Made by a program: the position numbers and the translations under genes. Shown in pieces: positions 26,235-34,633 of a stretch of DNA of 64,000 nt; position 1 is the first letter of the stretch, and each line of letters begins with the position of its first letter. A model generated the notes under the pieces. The model did not search any database. It saw only the letters and a program-made list of their open reading frames with translations, and was not told the origin of the DNA. The stretch comes from Halomonas sp. 7T (GTDB lineage Bacteria; Pseudomonadota; Gammaproteobacteria; Pseudomonadales; Halomonadaceae): positions 2,046,001-2,110,000 of the forward strand of contig NZ_CP087112.1 of NCBI RefSeq assembly GCF_025643255.1, read 5' to 3'.

Positions 26235-27911
26235 TTATGCGTCGCTAGGCTCTTGAGCGTCAGACTCTGTGGCATCATCTGACTCATCATTGATAGCTGA
26301 AAGGCAATCCTGATGATGTGTTTGCCAATAGGTTTTTAGATCCTCGCTGACAGGGCTGCGGGATATAGTGGTCGTTGGCTCTTTACCGGCATCTTCGGAA
26401 CGCAGGCCATAGCTACGTAGTTGAAACGCGGGTAAGGTCGAGCCGTTAGGTGAATTGGGAAAAACAGGCACAAGCATGTAGGTCATTGCTTCGTCGTCTC
26501 CGTGTCCATTACGGATGATGTCACGCTGAAGCTGTTTGGCTAGGTGATGTGACAGGGCATAAAACAGTAGCGCCAAGGGGTGATAAGAGAATTGTTCTGT
26601 TATTGGTTCTACTGTGGGAGGCTTACCGTCCAAGGCCTTTGTATAGTTGTCTGCTTTTTCAGACGCCCATTCTGACTCCTGCTCAGGTTTCGTTTCGATC
26701 ACATATTCAGGCGTTATGCCTAAACGACGAGCAGTCGCCACTATAACGTCATGTTGTGGCTGTTCAGGCCCGGAACAACCTTCTTTCAATTCATTCCAGG
26801 AGGAAGTTAGCAGACGACAAGTATCGATATGAACACTGGTAAGTAACCAGCTTGCATCCTCCGCATCGTAGCGCTTAAGCAGTTCTTCAATACCGCCTTC
26901 TAGATAACGAGTGCTTGGCAGCATTGATAACGCTAGGTCAAAAACCATTTTAATTTCGTTATATCTCTCTTGGTATTTTTTAGCCTCGCGATAAGGATCA
27001 TGCTCTCGTTTTGATTCAACCTTAGTATCGTCTGACACGGTACTATCAGAATCCTTGTTGGCATCGTACTCCTTCAACAATGCTTCGATTTGCAAGCTGC
27101 ATACCCCTGAGGTCATCACTGCATCCACTATTCCACTGACTAACTCCGTTCTTTTTATTTCAACTTTTTTTGATTCGGTTGCTTCAGGTTTGGTGCTTGA
27201 GGGTGGCGACACAATTGTAATGGGCGTTCTTGTGTGTTTTCCAAATGAGGGGTGGGCTAAATCAAGCAGATAAATAGAGGTTTTGCGTTTTTTAGCTTGG
27301 TGTGAGTATCGCCCTGGCTCATGGTGAGCAACGATCCCTAAATCGACCAACTTCTTCAGTTGCCTATCTATGCGGGAGCGTGACATCCCAGTGAGGTGAC
27401 GTATTGTTGATATTCCAAGGCTGGTTATTACACCTGGCGTATCAGCATGAGCTAGCAACACCATTAATAGCCACCGGTTAGGTAAGGTCAACCTTGAACG
27501 GCGGCGACGTCCATCTCTTACCAGGTCCTTAGTTTTATTTTCAGCAGATAGTAGGGTCGTTTTTGTAAGTGTGGCTATTTCTTCTACGTGGTGCGTAGAA
27601 GACAACGGATACTTCTGTAGTTCCTTCACAAACTTTGCTGATAAACGATAACGTGCCGCTGGCCGTCCTGGTCCTTTAATAGGTAGGCGCTCAATCTCAA
27701 TAAACTGTTTTTGCCTTTCTCCGTGTTTTTTTATGAGACAGCCCCAGGCTCGACGGCCTTGCGCATAGGTCATTCCTAGGCTCATGAAGAGATCCTTCAA
27801 AGTGCCATCAAAGCTCTGGTCAGCGCCTATCACAGACGCCCACTGCATCAGTAGCCATCGTTCTTCGGGCGTTAGGCGAGCGTTCTTGTAGGTCAGTATG
27901 GATGTGTGCAT
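26235..27911 (-). CDS. Unknown element protein with duplicated winged-helix-like domain
   Basis: About 558 residues from the ATG at 27911; a GTG at 27959 would add 16. No family recognised. Two N-terminal segments look homologous to each other: RLTPEERWLLMQWASVIGAD (about residue 12 of this start) and RLTLPNRWLLMVLLAHADTP (about 140). Each is followed by LGM/TGM and an Arg/Lys-rich helix, the second as GMSRSRIDRQLKKLVDLGIV, a clear winged-helix pattern. Paired winged helices occur in plasmid Rep initiators. The C-terminal half is hydrophilic with an acidic tail (ESDAQEPSDA). The upstream gap contains iteron-like repeats. A replication or master-regulator role is inference. Confidence 0.55.
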   Translation of the reverse strand: MHTSILTYKNARLTPEERWLLMQWASVIGADQSFDGTLKDLFMSLGMTYAQGRRAWGCLIKKHGERQKQFIEIERLPIKGPGRPAARYRLSAKFVKELQKYPLSSTHHVEEIATLTKTTLLSAENKTKDLVRDGRRRRSRLTLPNRWLLMVLLAHADTPGVITSLGISTIRHLTGMSRSRIDRQLKKLVDLGIVAHHEPGRYSHQAKKRKTSIYLLDLAHPSFGKHTRTPITIVSPPSSTKPEATESKKVEIKRTELVSGIVDAVMTSGVCSLQIEALLKEYDANKDSDSTVSDDTKVESKREHDPYREAKKYQERYNEIKMVFDLALSMLPSTRYLEGGIEELLKRYDAEDASWLLTSVHIDTCRLLTSSWNELKEGCSGPEQPQHDVIVATARRLGITPEYVIETKPEQESEWASEKADNYTKALDGKPPTVEPITEQFSYHPLALLFYALSHHLAKQLQRDIIRNGHGDDEAMTYMLVPVFPNSPNGSTLPAFQLRSYGLRSEDAGKEPTTTISRSPVSEDLKTYWQTHHQDCLSAINDESDDATESDAQEPSDA

Positions 27912-27996
27912 AGCATGCAGCTTACGGCATTCATACAAAAAATAAAAATCCGATTTCACGGACTTTTACCGATTCATTTTTGCACGTTGTTCTATT

Positions 27997-28042
27997 ACAT
28001 TGTAACCAAACATTGAAACCATACATTGCATGTGTACAATGT
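27997..28042. repeat. Iteron-like ACATTG repeats between divergent genes
   Basis: ACATTG starts at 27997, 28010 and 28023, exactly 13 bp apart; the first two 13-bp units (ACATTGTAACCAA, ACATTGAAACCAT) differ at two positions. An inverted CAATGT follows at 28037-28042, forming ATACATTG-N8-CAATGTAT with the third. The array sits in the gap between the duplicated winged-helix gene (minus) and the RHH-like gene (plus). It is either an operator or a replication origin. Confidence 0.7.
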
Positions 28043-28107
28043 ATTGGGCATATGACAGTCGACTCAAAAAAAATTAGATATATCTAATTCATTAGTGGAA
28101 ATTGTTC

Positions 28108-28803
28108 ATGACTCAACCATTCGATTGGATCGTAACTCGTGATCCTGCTCAGCTGGAGTGGATAGCTAGTTACTTGGCGCGTAAGATTTTCAAAGGTTCT
28201 ACGGCGTTCATTTCGGTAAAACCGCCTGCTGAGTACGGTTATGTTGAGATGGCTAAAAGCTTGAAGAAGCTTCCTGATGAAGCTGAATATCGAGAAGCCA
28301 GCAGGCAAATGAAAGGAGCCTGGAATACGTACCAATACCGTAAGAAGAATGGCAACCCAGTCTCTCTTCAAATCCCAGAGAAAAAAATAAAGCAATTAAA
28401 GCTTTTAGCGAAAAAGCGTAAACAGTCTCAAGCACAAACACTCAGTGATCTTATTAACGAGGCGCTGGAAAAAAAGAATTTTATAGCTAAAGAAACCAGC
28501 AATTTAAGCGATTCGTTTTTAGATGTAGCACAACAATATATACATCAAAGTGACGTGGATAGTTTGATCGATGAATTGATGAACGAAATCAACCACCGCT
28601 GTAGCCTTGAAGTACTGAAGAATGGAGGAGATCCAACTAAAGACTTTAACCTACGCACCATTTATTTTAAATTAGTCAGAGAACGCGTTACAGAGCTAGC
28701 AACTACAATATCTATCATGCAGTCTCCTGATGGCTCTATAAACCCTGAAACACTTGAAAAAGCCTTAAAAAAAGGTTGGAAATATGGCTTTTACTACTAC
28801 TAA
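28108..28803 (+). CDS. Unknown element protein with ribbon-helix-helix-like segment
   Basis: 231 residues from the ATG at 28108 (a TTG two codons earlier is in frame). The middle part, PVSLQIPEKKIKQLKLLAKK and SQAQTLSDLINEALEKK (about 88-125), has the strand-helix-helix rhythm of RHH DNA-binding proteins. The N-terminal block with FDWIVTRDPAQLEWIASYLA and the C-terminal helical region are not recognised. Lys-rich and AT-rich in codon use, unlike the core genes. It is divergent from the winged-helix protein over the ACATTG repeats, so it may be an autoregulator or partition-type protein (inference). Confidence 0.5.
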   Translation: MTQPFDWIVTRDPAQLEWIASYLARKIFKGSTAFISVKPPAEYGYVEMAKSLKKLPDEAEYREASRQMKGAWNTYQYRKKNGNPVSLQIPEKKIKQLKLLAKKRKQSQAQTLSDLINEALEKKNFIAKETSNLSDSFLDVAQQYIHQSDVDSLIDELMNEINHRCSLEVLKNGGDPTKDFNLRTIYFKLVRERVTELATTISIMQSPDGSINPETLEKALKKGWKYGFYYY

Positions 28804-29440
28804 AAAACGCCAATCATTAAAGCTTTAAGATGGCAACCTAAAAATAAACAATGGCGTTAAACTTAACAATTACACCAACCTAAAAATAAAGACTGCCTAT
28901 TTCGGGAGATCTCACAGAGCCCTCACATTCCGGCCTATTATAACTGGATTAACAGGGAGTCTCTTATTAAAGTTATGAGCGTGGGCCAGACAAGGCAAAA
29001 TCAACGAAAATCGCAGTTTACGAAGTGTAAATGAAAATTTACAGGCGGTTTTAACGCAGCATGGTTCATGCTCAATATTTAATCAGAGGTTTCAAAGAAA
29101 ACCCTAAGCTCTTTAACTCCTATGGCAAATACAGAAGGTCTTACTAAGACCACCTTATCGTTCACTTTAAAAAATGCAAATACACGCTCCTGCTGGTATC
29201 AAAAATAACACTAAAGTCCGCACGATGACCTAGAACATCATTGGCGATCCACAATGCATTCGATTTTCTATTTAGCGTTGGTTGAGGCTTATACGTCACT
29301 ATTGGCTGGGTTAGTGATAATCCACTGCTGAGTTCCATGAAAACTATAGCAAGCAAAGCAACAACATCAATACTGTGGAAAAGGTGAAGCCATTAAAGTC
29401 CAAAAGTATTTTAGATTACCCTTGAACTATTGAAGTGCTC
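28804..29440. other. AT-rich non-coding remnant
   Basis: No supported gene; a 64-codon minus-strand frame at 29162-29356 has no recognisable content. Seen: a 15-bp direct repeat CAACCTAAAAATAAA at 28834-28848 and 28876-28890, and AACGCCA/TGGCGTT arms at 28806-28812 and 28852-28858 that could end transcription of the upstream gene. The part around 28975-29095 looks like insertion-sequence debris but I could not name it. Confidence 0.4.
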
Positions 29441-29835
29441 CCCCTTCGTAGCTGCACAGGTTATAGTGCAGCCACCAGGAGGACGTTATAAACCAGCCCA
29501 GCTGCTTGATCAATGCTGAGCTGGTCAGCCGGGTAAAACTAGCCCTGGAGCGCTTTCCTACTTACGGCTATCGCCGTCCCATACAGCGCATCCTTCAGCT
29601 GAAGGGTTGGCAGGTACGCAAGCGGCCTCAAGACTTTCGGCCTCGGGCCAGGAGCCTACCGTCAGTTGCCTCAAGGACGGATGAGCGTTGGGCAACCGAC
29701 TTGTCGCACTATGGTGTAGCAAGGATAGGTAGCCTAACGGTCATCATTGGCTGCTACATACGCGAGATCATCGGCTGGCGATTATCGGACAAAGGCACTA
29801 GCAAGACAGCCGAGACACACTCTCCTACCACCTGA
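29441..29835 (+). pseudogene. IS3-family transposase OrfB fragment
   Basis: The frame 29506-29835 reads LALERFPTYGYRRPIQRILQ, then SVASRTDERWATDLSHYGVA and a degraded VIDCHSRE-type motif (VIIGCYIREIIGW), the centre of an IS3 OrfB integrase domain. Upstream, another frame gives YKPAQLLDQC-like sequence, so at least one frameshift is present. The protein ends about where the DDE domain should continue. A decayed insertion sequence next to the tRNA boundary. Confidence 0.72.
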
Positions 29836-29841
29836 GAGCGC

Positions 29842-29862
29842 TGGGGGACTAATTGGGGGACT
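29842..29862. repeat. Direct repeat TGGGGGACT beside the tRNA-Ser
   Basis: TGGGGGACT at 29842-29850 and 29854-29862, 12 bp apart, between the IS3 remnant and the tRNA-Ser terminator. The position at the 3' side of a tRNA suits an integrase arm-type site or island edge; this is inference only. Confidence 0.45.
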
Positions 29863-29873
29863 GAAAAAACTAT

Positions 29874-29904
29874 AAAAACAAAAAAGCCGCTGAAATCAGC
29901 GGCT
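29874..29904 (-). terminator. Terminator of tRNA-Ser
   Basis: On the minus strand AGCCGCTGA and TCAGCGGCT form a perfect 9-bp stem followed by TTTTTTG and further T-rich sequence, 13 bp after the tRNA 3' end. Textbook rho-independent terminator. Confidence 0.88.
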
Positions 29905-29917
29905 TAATCTATATTCT

Positions 29918-30005
29918 TGGCGGAGAGGGAGGGATTCGAACCCTCGAAGCCTTTCGACTTACACACTTTCCAGGCGTGCTCCTTCGACCACTCGGACACC
30001 CCTCC
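29918..30005 (-). tRNA. tRNA-Ser(GGA)
   Basis: 88 nt including encoded CCA. GGAGGGG acceptor stem pairs with CCTCTCC-type 3' strand; D-loop GTGGTCGAAGG; anticodon loop CTGGAAA (anticodon GGA); long variable arm; T-loop GGTTCGAATCC. The 3' end faces the accessory region, making this the likely island integration point. Confidence 0.95.
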
Positions 30006-30056
30006 GCGTTGTTGCTCAGTTGTGAAGGCATTACTTTTCCCAACAGAACGGCGCAT

Positions 30057-30085
30057 ATTCTATGGTCTAAGGCCTAAAATAGCAA
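30057..30085 (-). promoter_or_regulatory. Promoter of tRNA-Ser
   Basis: TTGCTA (30085-30080), 17-bp spacer, TAGAAT (30062-30057), followed by a GC-rich ATGCGCCG discriminator typical of stringently controlled stable RNA genes. Confidence 0.7.
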
Positions 30086-30098
30086 GCCTTTTAAAGAT

Positions 30099-30620
30099 TT
30101 AAGCAACGGGCAGCACGGCGTAGCGCCCGCTGGCTTCCAAGCAGAGCGTGTCGCCGCAGTAGAGCTGCTGAGTCAATGCAATGCTGCCCTTGCCCCGTGC
30201 GTTAAGCTTTTCCGCAAGCTGCTCTGGGCCTTGGAGGTCACTCGGGGTGCAAATAATGCGGTAGTCGCCCGTGACAGGCGCCAAAAAACGCTGGCTAGCT
30301 TCGGCTACTACCACATCTTGCGCCCGCCCCCGGGCACGCAGCCATAGCGTTACCCAACACCAGCCCTGCAGCGTGGTTTGCGCCGTTAGCGCACCGCCAA
30401 AGCCTGTGCCCTTGTCATTTAGGTTGGGACTAAGCGCTAGCTGCCACGTCAATGCCCTACCCTCTTGATCGGTGCTTTGGAACATACCCTGAATACCCAG
30501 TGCACTTACCATAGGAATCGCCTTTCCTAACCACTGCTGGAAAGCGGCAAGATCTTCCAGATTCTCGGGCAATGGCAACCGGGGGTACGGCACTCCTGGC
30601 TGACGTGACTGACTCATCAC
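30099..30620 (-). CDS. YiiD_C-type thioesterase domain protein
   Basis: 173 residues of hot-dog fold type: an N-terminal helix region (FQQWLGKAIPMVSALGIQ), then LSPNLNDKGTGFGGALTAQT with the NDKGTxFGG motif of the YiiD C-terminal thioesterase family, and a final strand QLYCGDTLCLEASGRYAVL. It probably hydrolyses an acyl-CoA or acyl-ACP; the substrate is unknown. GAGGAG lies before the tandem ATGATG start. Ten bases after the nitroreductase gene, same strand, likely one operon. Confidence 0.78.
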   Translation of the reverse strand: MMSQSRQPGVPYPRLPLPENLEDLAAFQQWLGKAIPMVSALGIQGMFQSTDQEGRALTWQLALSPNLNDKGTGFGGALTAQTTLQGWCWVTLWLRARGRAQDVVVAEASQRFLAPVTGDYRIICTPSDLQGPEQLAEKLNARGKGSIALTQQLYCGDTLCLEASGRYAVLPVA

Positions 30621-30630
30621 GCACTCCTCG

Positions 30631-31191
30631 TTAATCCCAACGCTCTACAAAATCTTCCACATTGTGCTGAGGTAGCGGTTTATGGCGACCTGCCAGACTT
30701 CCCAAATAGATAAACGCGACCACCTCGTCATCTTCGTCTAGCGATAAGCCTTTACGCACCACGGGGTCAAAGGCGTACTTACCACTGCGCCACATGGCGC
30801 CTAACCCTAACGCGTGAGCAGCTAATAAAATGCCGTGGGCCGCGCATCCAGCTGAAATCACCTGCTCCATTTTCGGCACACCGGGAATATCCGGGGTGAC
30901 TTTGGCAATTACCGCAATAATCATCGGCGCACGCAACGGCTTTTTACGCGCGGCATTTAGCGTGTTATCGCTAGCGCTGGGGTCTTCTTGAAACTCCGCT
31001 TCTGCGAACAGCTCGCCCAGGCGCTCGCGCCCTTCACCGATAAATTCAATAAACCGCCAGGGGCGCAACTCTTTATGGTCTGGGGCGCGCAGCGCCGCTT
31101 GATAGATAGCGCTGAGCTGGTCGACACTGGGCGCAGGCTCGGTGAGTTTGCCCATAGAGCTACGTTCGTGAAGCACCGTGAGTGCGTCCAT
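30631..31191 (-). CDS. ydjA: NAD(P)H nitroreductase, YdjA type
   Basis: 186 residues, the compact single-domain flavin nitroreductase resembling E. coli YdjA. FMN-contacting signatures: ERSSMGKLTEPAP at the start (RxS pattern), AALRAPDHKELRPWRFIEF and AHALGLGAMWRSGKYAFD. It transfers hydride from NAD(P)H to nitro or quinone compounds in vitro; the physiological substrate is unknown. Cytoplasmic, full length. Upstream of the thioesterase in the same direction. Confidence 0.88.
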   Translation of the reverse strand: MDALTVLHERSSMGKLTEPAPSVDQLSAIYQAALRAPDHKELRPWRFIEFIGEGRERLGELFAEAEFQEDPSASDNTLNAARKKPLRAPMIIAVIAKVTPDIPGVPKMEQVISAGCAAHGILLAAHALGLGAMWRSGKYAFDPVVRKGLSLDEDDEVVAFIYLGSLAGRHKPLPQHNVEDFVERWD

Positions 31192-31237
31192 TATGACTCC
31201 CCTTTTATTTCGTTGAGCGCTAGGTTAGCGCCGTTGG

Positions 31238-32071
31238 TTACTGCCTGGCTAGACGCAAAGGGCTGGGCGGCGCTAATCCTGGCGTTGCTCGCCATGGGCT
31301 GATATCAAGCCCACCACGACGAACATAGCGGGCCAGCACCAGCAGCTCTGAAGGCTTAACCCGCTGTATCAGGTCGGTAAAAATATGCTCGACACAGTGC
31401 TCATGAAAGTCCTGGTGCTGACGATAACCGATTAGGTAGCGTAGCAGCCCTTCACGGTCGATTTTAGGGCCTTTGTAGCGAATTAATACGCTACCCCAGT
31501 CGGGCTGGCCGGTGACCGGGCAGTTAGATTTGAGTAGATGGGAATACAGCGTCTCTTCAACGATCTCTTCCCCTACCACCAGATGTTCAGCGCTGGGGGT
31601 GTAGTCGCTGATATCGATATCCAAGTCATCCAGGCATTCGCCCGGCAGGCGCTGGGGGGCAAGTGCGCTGTCGTCGACATCCAATAGCGCTACGCTAACG
31701 GCGGCACCCGCTGCGGCAGCTAAGTCGCGAACAAGCGTGCTTTGCACCGCTTCTTGGCTATCAAAGCGCGTTTGGTTAAGGCTATTGAGATAGAGCTTCC
31801 AGGATTTGGACTCAATCAGGTTGGGCGAATTCGCAGGCAATCGAAAACGGGCAACCGCCACGATAGGTTTACCGCGGTTATTCAACCAGGAAACTTCAAA
31901 CGCGTGCCACTCATCCTCGCCTACAAACGGCAGCTTACCTTCTTCAATGCCCAGTGGAGCGCGGTTAGCAGCACGGGGGATGGGATACAGCAGCCCAGCG
32001 TCATACTGCTCTGGGTAAGCGGAATCGCGCCCTAAAGGCGCGTGTTCTAGGGTATCGGGGCGGTGTGCCAT
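31238..32071 (-). CDS. queF: NADPH-dependent preQ0 reductase QueF (long form)
   Basis: 277 residues, the two-domain long QueF. It reduces 7-cyano-7-deazaguanine to preQ1 in queuosine synthesis. The catalytic Cys is in LKSNCPVTGQPDWGSVLIRY, followed by the FHEHCVEHIF substrate-binding block; the N-terminal half has AFEVSWLNNRGKPIVAVARF and SLNQTRFDS. Normal length; single gene between the nitroreductase and the ABC exporter genes. Confidence 0.95.
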   Translation of the reverse strand: MAHRPDTLEHAPLGRDSAYPEQYDAGLLYPIPRAANRAPLGIEEGKLPFVGEDEWHAFEVSWLNNRGKPIVAVARFRLPANSPNLIESKSWKLYLNSLNQTRFDSQEAVQSTLVRDLAAAAGAAVSVALLDVDDSALAPQRLPGECLDDLDIDISDYTPSAEHLVVGEEIVEETLYSHLLKSNCPVTGQPDWGSVLIRYKGPKIDREGLLRYLIGYRQHQDFHEHCVEHIFTDLIQRVKPSELLVLARYVRRGGLDISPWRATPGLAPPSPLRLARQ

Positions 32072-32136
32072 GACGGATTGCTCTCTTGATTAGTAGCGTA
32101 TCTACTTAGCGCCCTCTACCGGGCGTTATCACACGT

Positions 32137-32910
32137 TTAACTGCGGATGCCTTTGCCGCGCTCCAGCATGGTAAGTGCCACCATAAATAGCACCACAATA
32201 AAGGCAAGTATTGCCATTAGTGCCCAAACGACCGGAATATCAGAGACGCCTAAAAAGCCATAGCGGAAGACGTTCACCATATAGAGTATGGGGTTGAGCA
32301 TGGAGACGCCCTGCCAGAAATCAGGCAGCATCGAAATCGAGTAAAACACACCGCCTAAATACGTCAGCGGAGTCAAAATAAACGTCGGCACGATGGAGAT
32401 ATCGTCGAATTTATTAGCAAACAGCGCGTTAATAAAACCGCCTATGGAAAACAGCGCCGAGGTCAGCACAACGACCAGCACCGTAAGTAGTGGGTGCTCA
32501 ACCGTTAAACGGGTAAAGAACAGCGACACCAGCGTGACAATTAACCCCACGCCCAAGCCACGGGCCATGCCACCCAAAATAAAGCCGGATAAGATCACCC
32601 AGTTGGGCATGGGCGAAACCATCATCTCTTCAATAGAGCGCTGAAACTTATTGGAAAAGAAACTAGAGGCCACATTGGAGTAGCTGTTGGTGATCACCGA
32701 CATCATGATCAGCCCCGGCACAATGAAGTCCATGTAGCTGAAGCCGTCCATATCGCCGATGCGCGATCCAATCAGATTACCGAAGATAATGAAGTACATC
32801 GCCATGGTAATGGATGGCGGCAGCAACGTTTGCGGCCAAATCCGCGTGAAACGCTTGATCTCTTTAAGCACTAAGGTCCACAGCGCGATGAGGGTTTGCG
32901 TTGCATTCAT
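32137..32910 (-). CDS. yadH: ABC-2 type exporter permease, YadH-like
   Basis: 257 residues, six membrane helices of the ABC2 fold, with GLIMMSVITNSYSNVASSFF and the conserved FALxPLTYLGGVFYS-type motif (ILTPLTYLGGVFYSISMLPD). The start overlaps the ATPase stop by 4 bp (ATGA), so the two are co-translated. Substrate unknown. Confidence 0.9.
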   Translation of the reverse strand: MNATQTLIALWTLVLKEIKRFTRIWPQTLLPPSITMAMYFIIFGNLIGSRIGDMDGFSYMDFIVPGLIMMSVITNSYSNVASSFFSNKFQRSIEEMMVSPMPNWVILSGFILGGMARGLGVGLIVTLVSLFFTRLTVEHPLLTVLVVVLTSALFSIGGFINALFANKFDDISIVPTFILTPLTYLGGVFYSISMLPDFWQGVSMLNPILYMVNVFRYGFLGVSDIPVVWALMAILAFIVVLFMVALTMLERGKGIRS

Positions 32911-33869
32911 GCCTGTGCCTCCTGCTGATCGCGCTGATCAATCGCTTGCTGGCTGCTTTCCACCATGGAAACGAACATCTCCTCTAAGCGATTGGCGCGA
33001 TTGCGCATGGACACCACGTTTAGTCCCTGTTCGCTTAAGGCACTGAACACATCGTTAAGCTGCTGGCCCTTGTGGATCACTAGTGCCAGTTGAGAAGGCT
33101 CGATCTGCTGCACTTCAAACCCTTCAATCACAGGTGCTTGCTCAATCGGGGCGGACAAGTCGAGCAAGAAGGTTTCGGTATTTAGCTCTGTCAGTAGCTC
33201 ACGCACGCTGGTATTACGCACAATGTTGCCTTGATTGATAATGGCGATATTTCGACACAGGCTCTCGGCTTCTTCGAGATAGTGCGTGGTAAGAATAATA
33301 GTGGTGCCTTCATCGCGGTTAATACGCCGCATGTATTCCCACATACTGCGGCGTAGCTCGATGTCGACCCCCGCCGTTGGCTCATCAAGAATCAGTAGCT
33401 TTGGGCGGTGCATCAGCGCACGGGCAATCATCAAACGACGCTTCATACCGCCCGAAAGCATACGCGCACTGCCGTTGCGCTTATCCCATAGTCCCAGGTC
33501 AGTGAGCAGTTGTTTAGCACGGGGCAACGCCTCTTTACGGGTCATTCCGTAATACCCCGCCTGGGCCAGAATGATATCAATGACCTTTTCAAACTGATTG
33601 AAATTGAACTCCTGGGGTACCACGCCAAGTTGGTATTTGGCTTTGGCGAAGTCTTTGTCAATATCGATGCCAAAAATCGACACCTTACCGGCTGACTTCT
33701 GCACCAGCGAGCAGACCACGCCGAGGGTGGTCGACTTACCCGCTCCGTTAGGCCCTAACAAAGCAAAAAAATCGCCCTGCTGGACGTCTAAATCAATACC
33801 TTTTAACGCTTGAAAGCCGTTGCCATACACTTTTGTGAGGTCACGGATAGACAATGCCGGTTCGGCCAT
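32907..33869 (-). CDS. yadG: ABC exporter ATP-binding protein, YadG-like
   Basis: 320 residues. Walker A LLGPNGAGKSTTLGV, Q-loop, signature RMLSGGMKRRLMIARAL, Walker B LLILDEPTAGVD and the switch His in TTHYLEEAE are all present. A C-terminal extension (about 240-320) is typical for drug/polysaccharide exporter ATPases of this branch. Pairs with the following permease. Confidence 0.92.
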   Translation of the reverse strand: MAEPALSIRDLTKVYGNGFQALKGIDLDVQQGDFFALLGPNGAGKSTTLGVVCSLVQKSAGKVSIFGIDIDKDFAKAKYQLGVVPQEFNFNQFEKVIDIILAQAGYYGMTRKEALPRAKQLLTDLGLWDKRNGSARMLSGGMKRRLMIARALMHRPKLLILDEPTAGVDIELRRSMWEYMRRINRDEGTTIILTTHYLEEAESLCRNIAIINQGNIVRNTSVRELLTELNTETFLLDLSAPIEQAPVIEGFEVQQIEPSQLALVIHKGQQLNDVFSALSEQGLNVVSMRNRANRLEEMFVSMVESSQQAIDQRDQQEAQA

Positions 33870-34055
33870 GAATATGTCCTGTCAGCAAATGGGGAGCATA
33901 AGAAAAAAAGCTAGATGGGGGGATATCGGGGCATCCGTATGTTTTTTCAAGCCACTCGAAAGACAGCCACGCAGAAATATCGCCGACAGATGTGCGATAT
34001 GGTGTTCAAAAATAGACAGAAAAATAAGAAAGAAACAAAAAGAAAGGTGTTTGTT

Positions 34056-34130
34056 TGGAGCGGGAAAAGAGATTCGAACTCTCGACCCTCGCCTTGGCAA
34101 GGCGATGCTCTACCACTGAGCTATTCCCGC
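34056..34130 (-). tRNA. tRNA-Gly(GCC), copy 1
   Basis: 75 nt with encoded CCA. Acceptor GCGGGAA/TTCCCGC, anticodon loop TTGCCAA (GCC), T-loop GTTCGAATC. Last gene of the Glu/Gly tRNA operon. Confidence 0.96.
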
Positions 34131-34163
34131 GTACAACAAACGGTGCTACTAAAGAGTGCGAGA

Positions 34164-34239
34164 TGGCGTCCCATAGGGGGTTCGAACCCCTGTTACCGCC
34201 GTGAAAGGGCGGTGTCCTAGACCACTAGACGAATGGGAC
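34164..34239 (-). tRNA. tRNA-Glu(TTC), copy 1
   Basis: 76 nt with encoded CCA. Acceptor GTCCCAT/ATGGGAC, anticodon loop CTTTCAC (TTC), T-loop GTTCGAACC. Confidence 0.96.
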
Positions 34240-34260
34240 GCTGTAAGCATATTAAATGCT

Positions 34261-34311
34261 TGGAGCGGGAAAAGAGATTTGACCGGGCTGGCGTTCCAGC
34301 TCTCGACCCTC
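34261..34311 (-). pseudogene. Broken tRNA-Gly copy
   Basis: Matches the 3' half of the tRNA-Gly genes (TGGAGCGGGAAAAGAGATT ... CTCTCGACCCTC), but about 20 bp starting TGACCGGGCTGG replace CGAA in the T-loop, and the anticodon and 5' half are missing. It lies in the spacer between tRNA-Gly copy 2 and tRNA-Glu copy 1. Confidence 0.8.
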
Positions 34312-34336
34312 ACCTGCTTTGCCACGCTTTACAAAT

Positions 34337-34411
34337 TGGAGCGGGAAAAGAGATTCGAACTCTCGACCCTCGCCTTGGCAAGGCGATGCTCTACCACTGA
34401 GCTATTCCCGC
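34337..34411 (-). tRNA. tRNA-Gly(GCC), copy 2
   Basis: Identical in sequence to copy 1 over 75 nt, anticodon GCC. Confidence 0.96.
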
Positions 34412-34437
34412 TTAATCTGCATTTCTCACAATCGGAT

Positions 34438-34513
34438 TGGCGTCCCATAGGGGGTTCGAACCCCTGTTACCGCCGTGAAAGGGCGGTGTCCTAGACCACT
34501 AGACGAATGGGAC
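34438..34513 (-). tRNA. tRNA-Glu(TTC), copy 2
   Basis: Identical to copy 1 over 76 nt, anticodon TTC. Confidence 0.96.
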
Positions 34514-34533
34514 ACTGTAAGCAACTAAGTGCT

Positions 34534-34608
34534 TGGAGCGGGAAAAGAGATTCGAACTCTCGACCCTCGCCTTGGCAAGGCGATGCTCTACCACTGAGCT
34601 ATTCCCGC
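34534..34608 (-). tRNA. tRNA-Gly(GCC), copy 3
   Basis: Identical to the other two intact glycine copies, anticodon GCC. Confidence 0.96.
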
Positions 34609-34633
34609 AATTCCGATACCTTAACGATTGAAT

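Noticed and set aside
29162..29356. 64-codon minus-strand frame
   Set aside because: AT-rich debris, no recognisable content.
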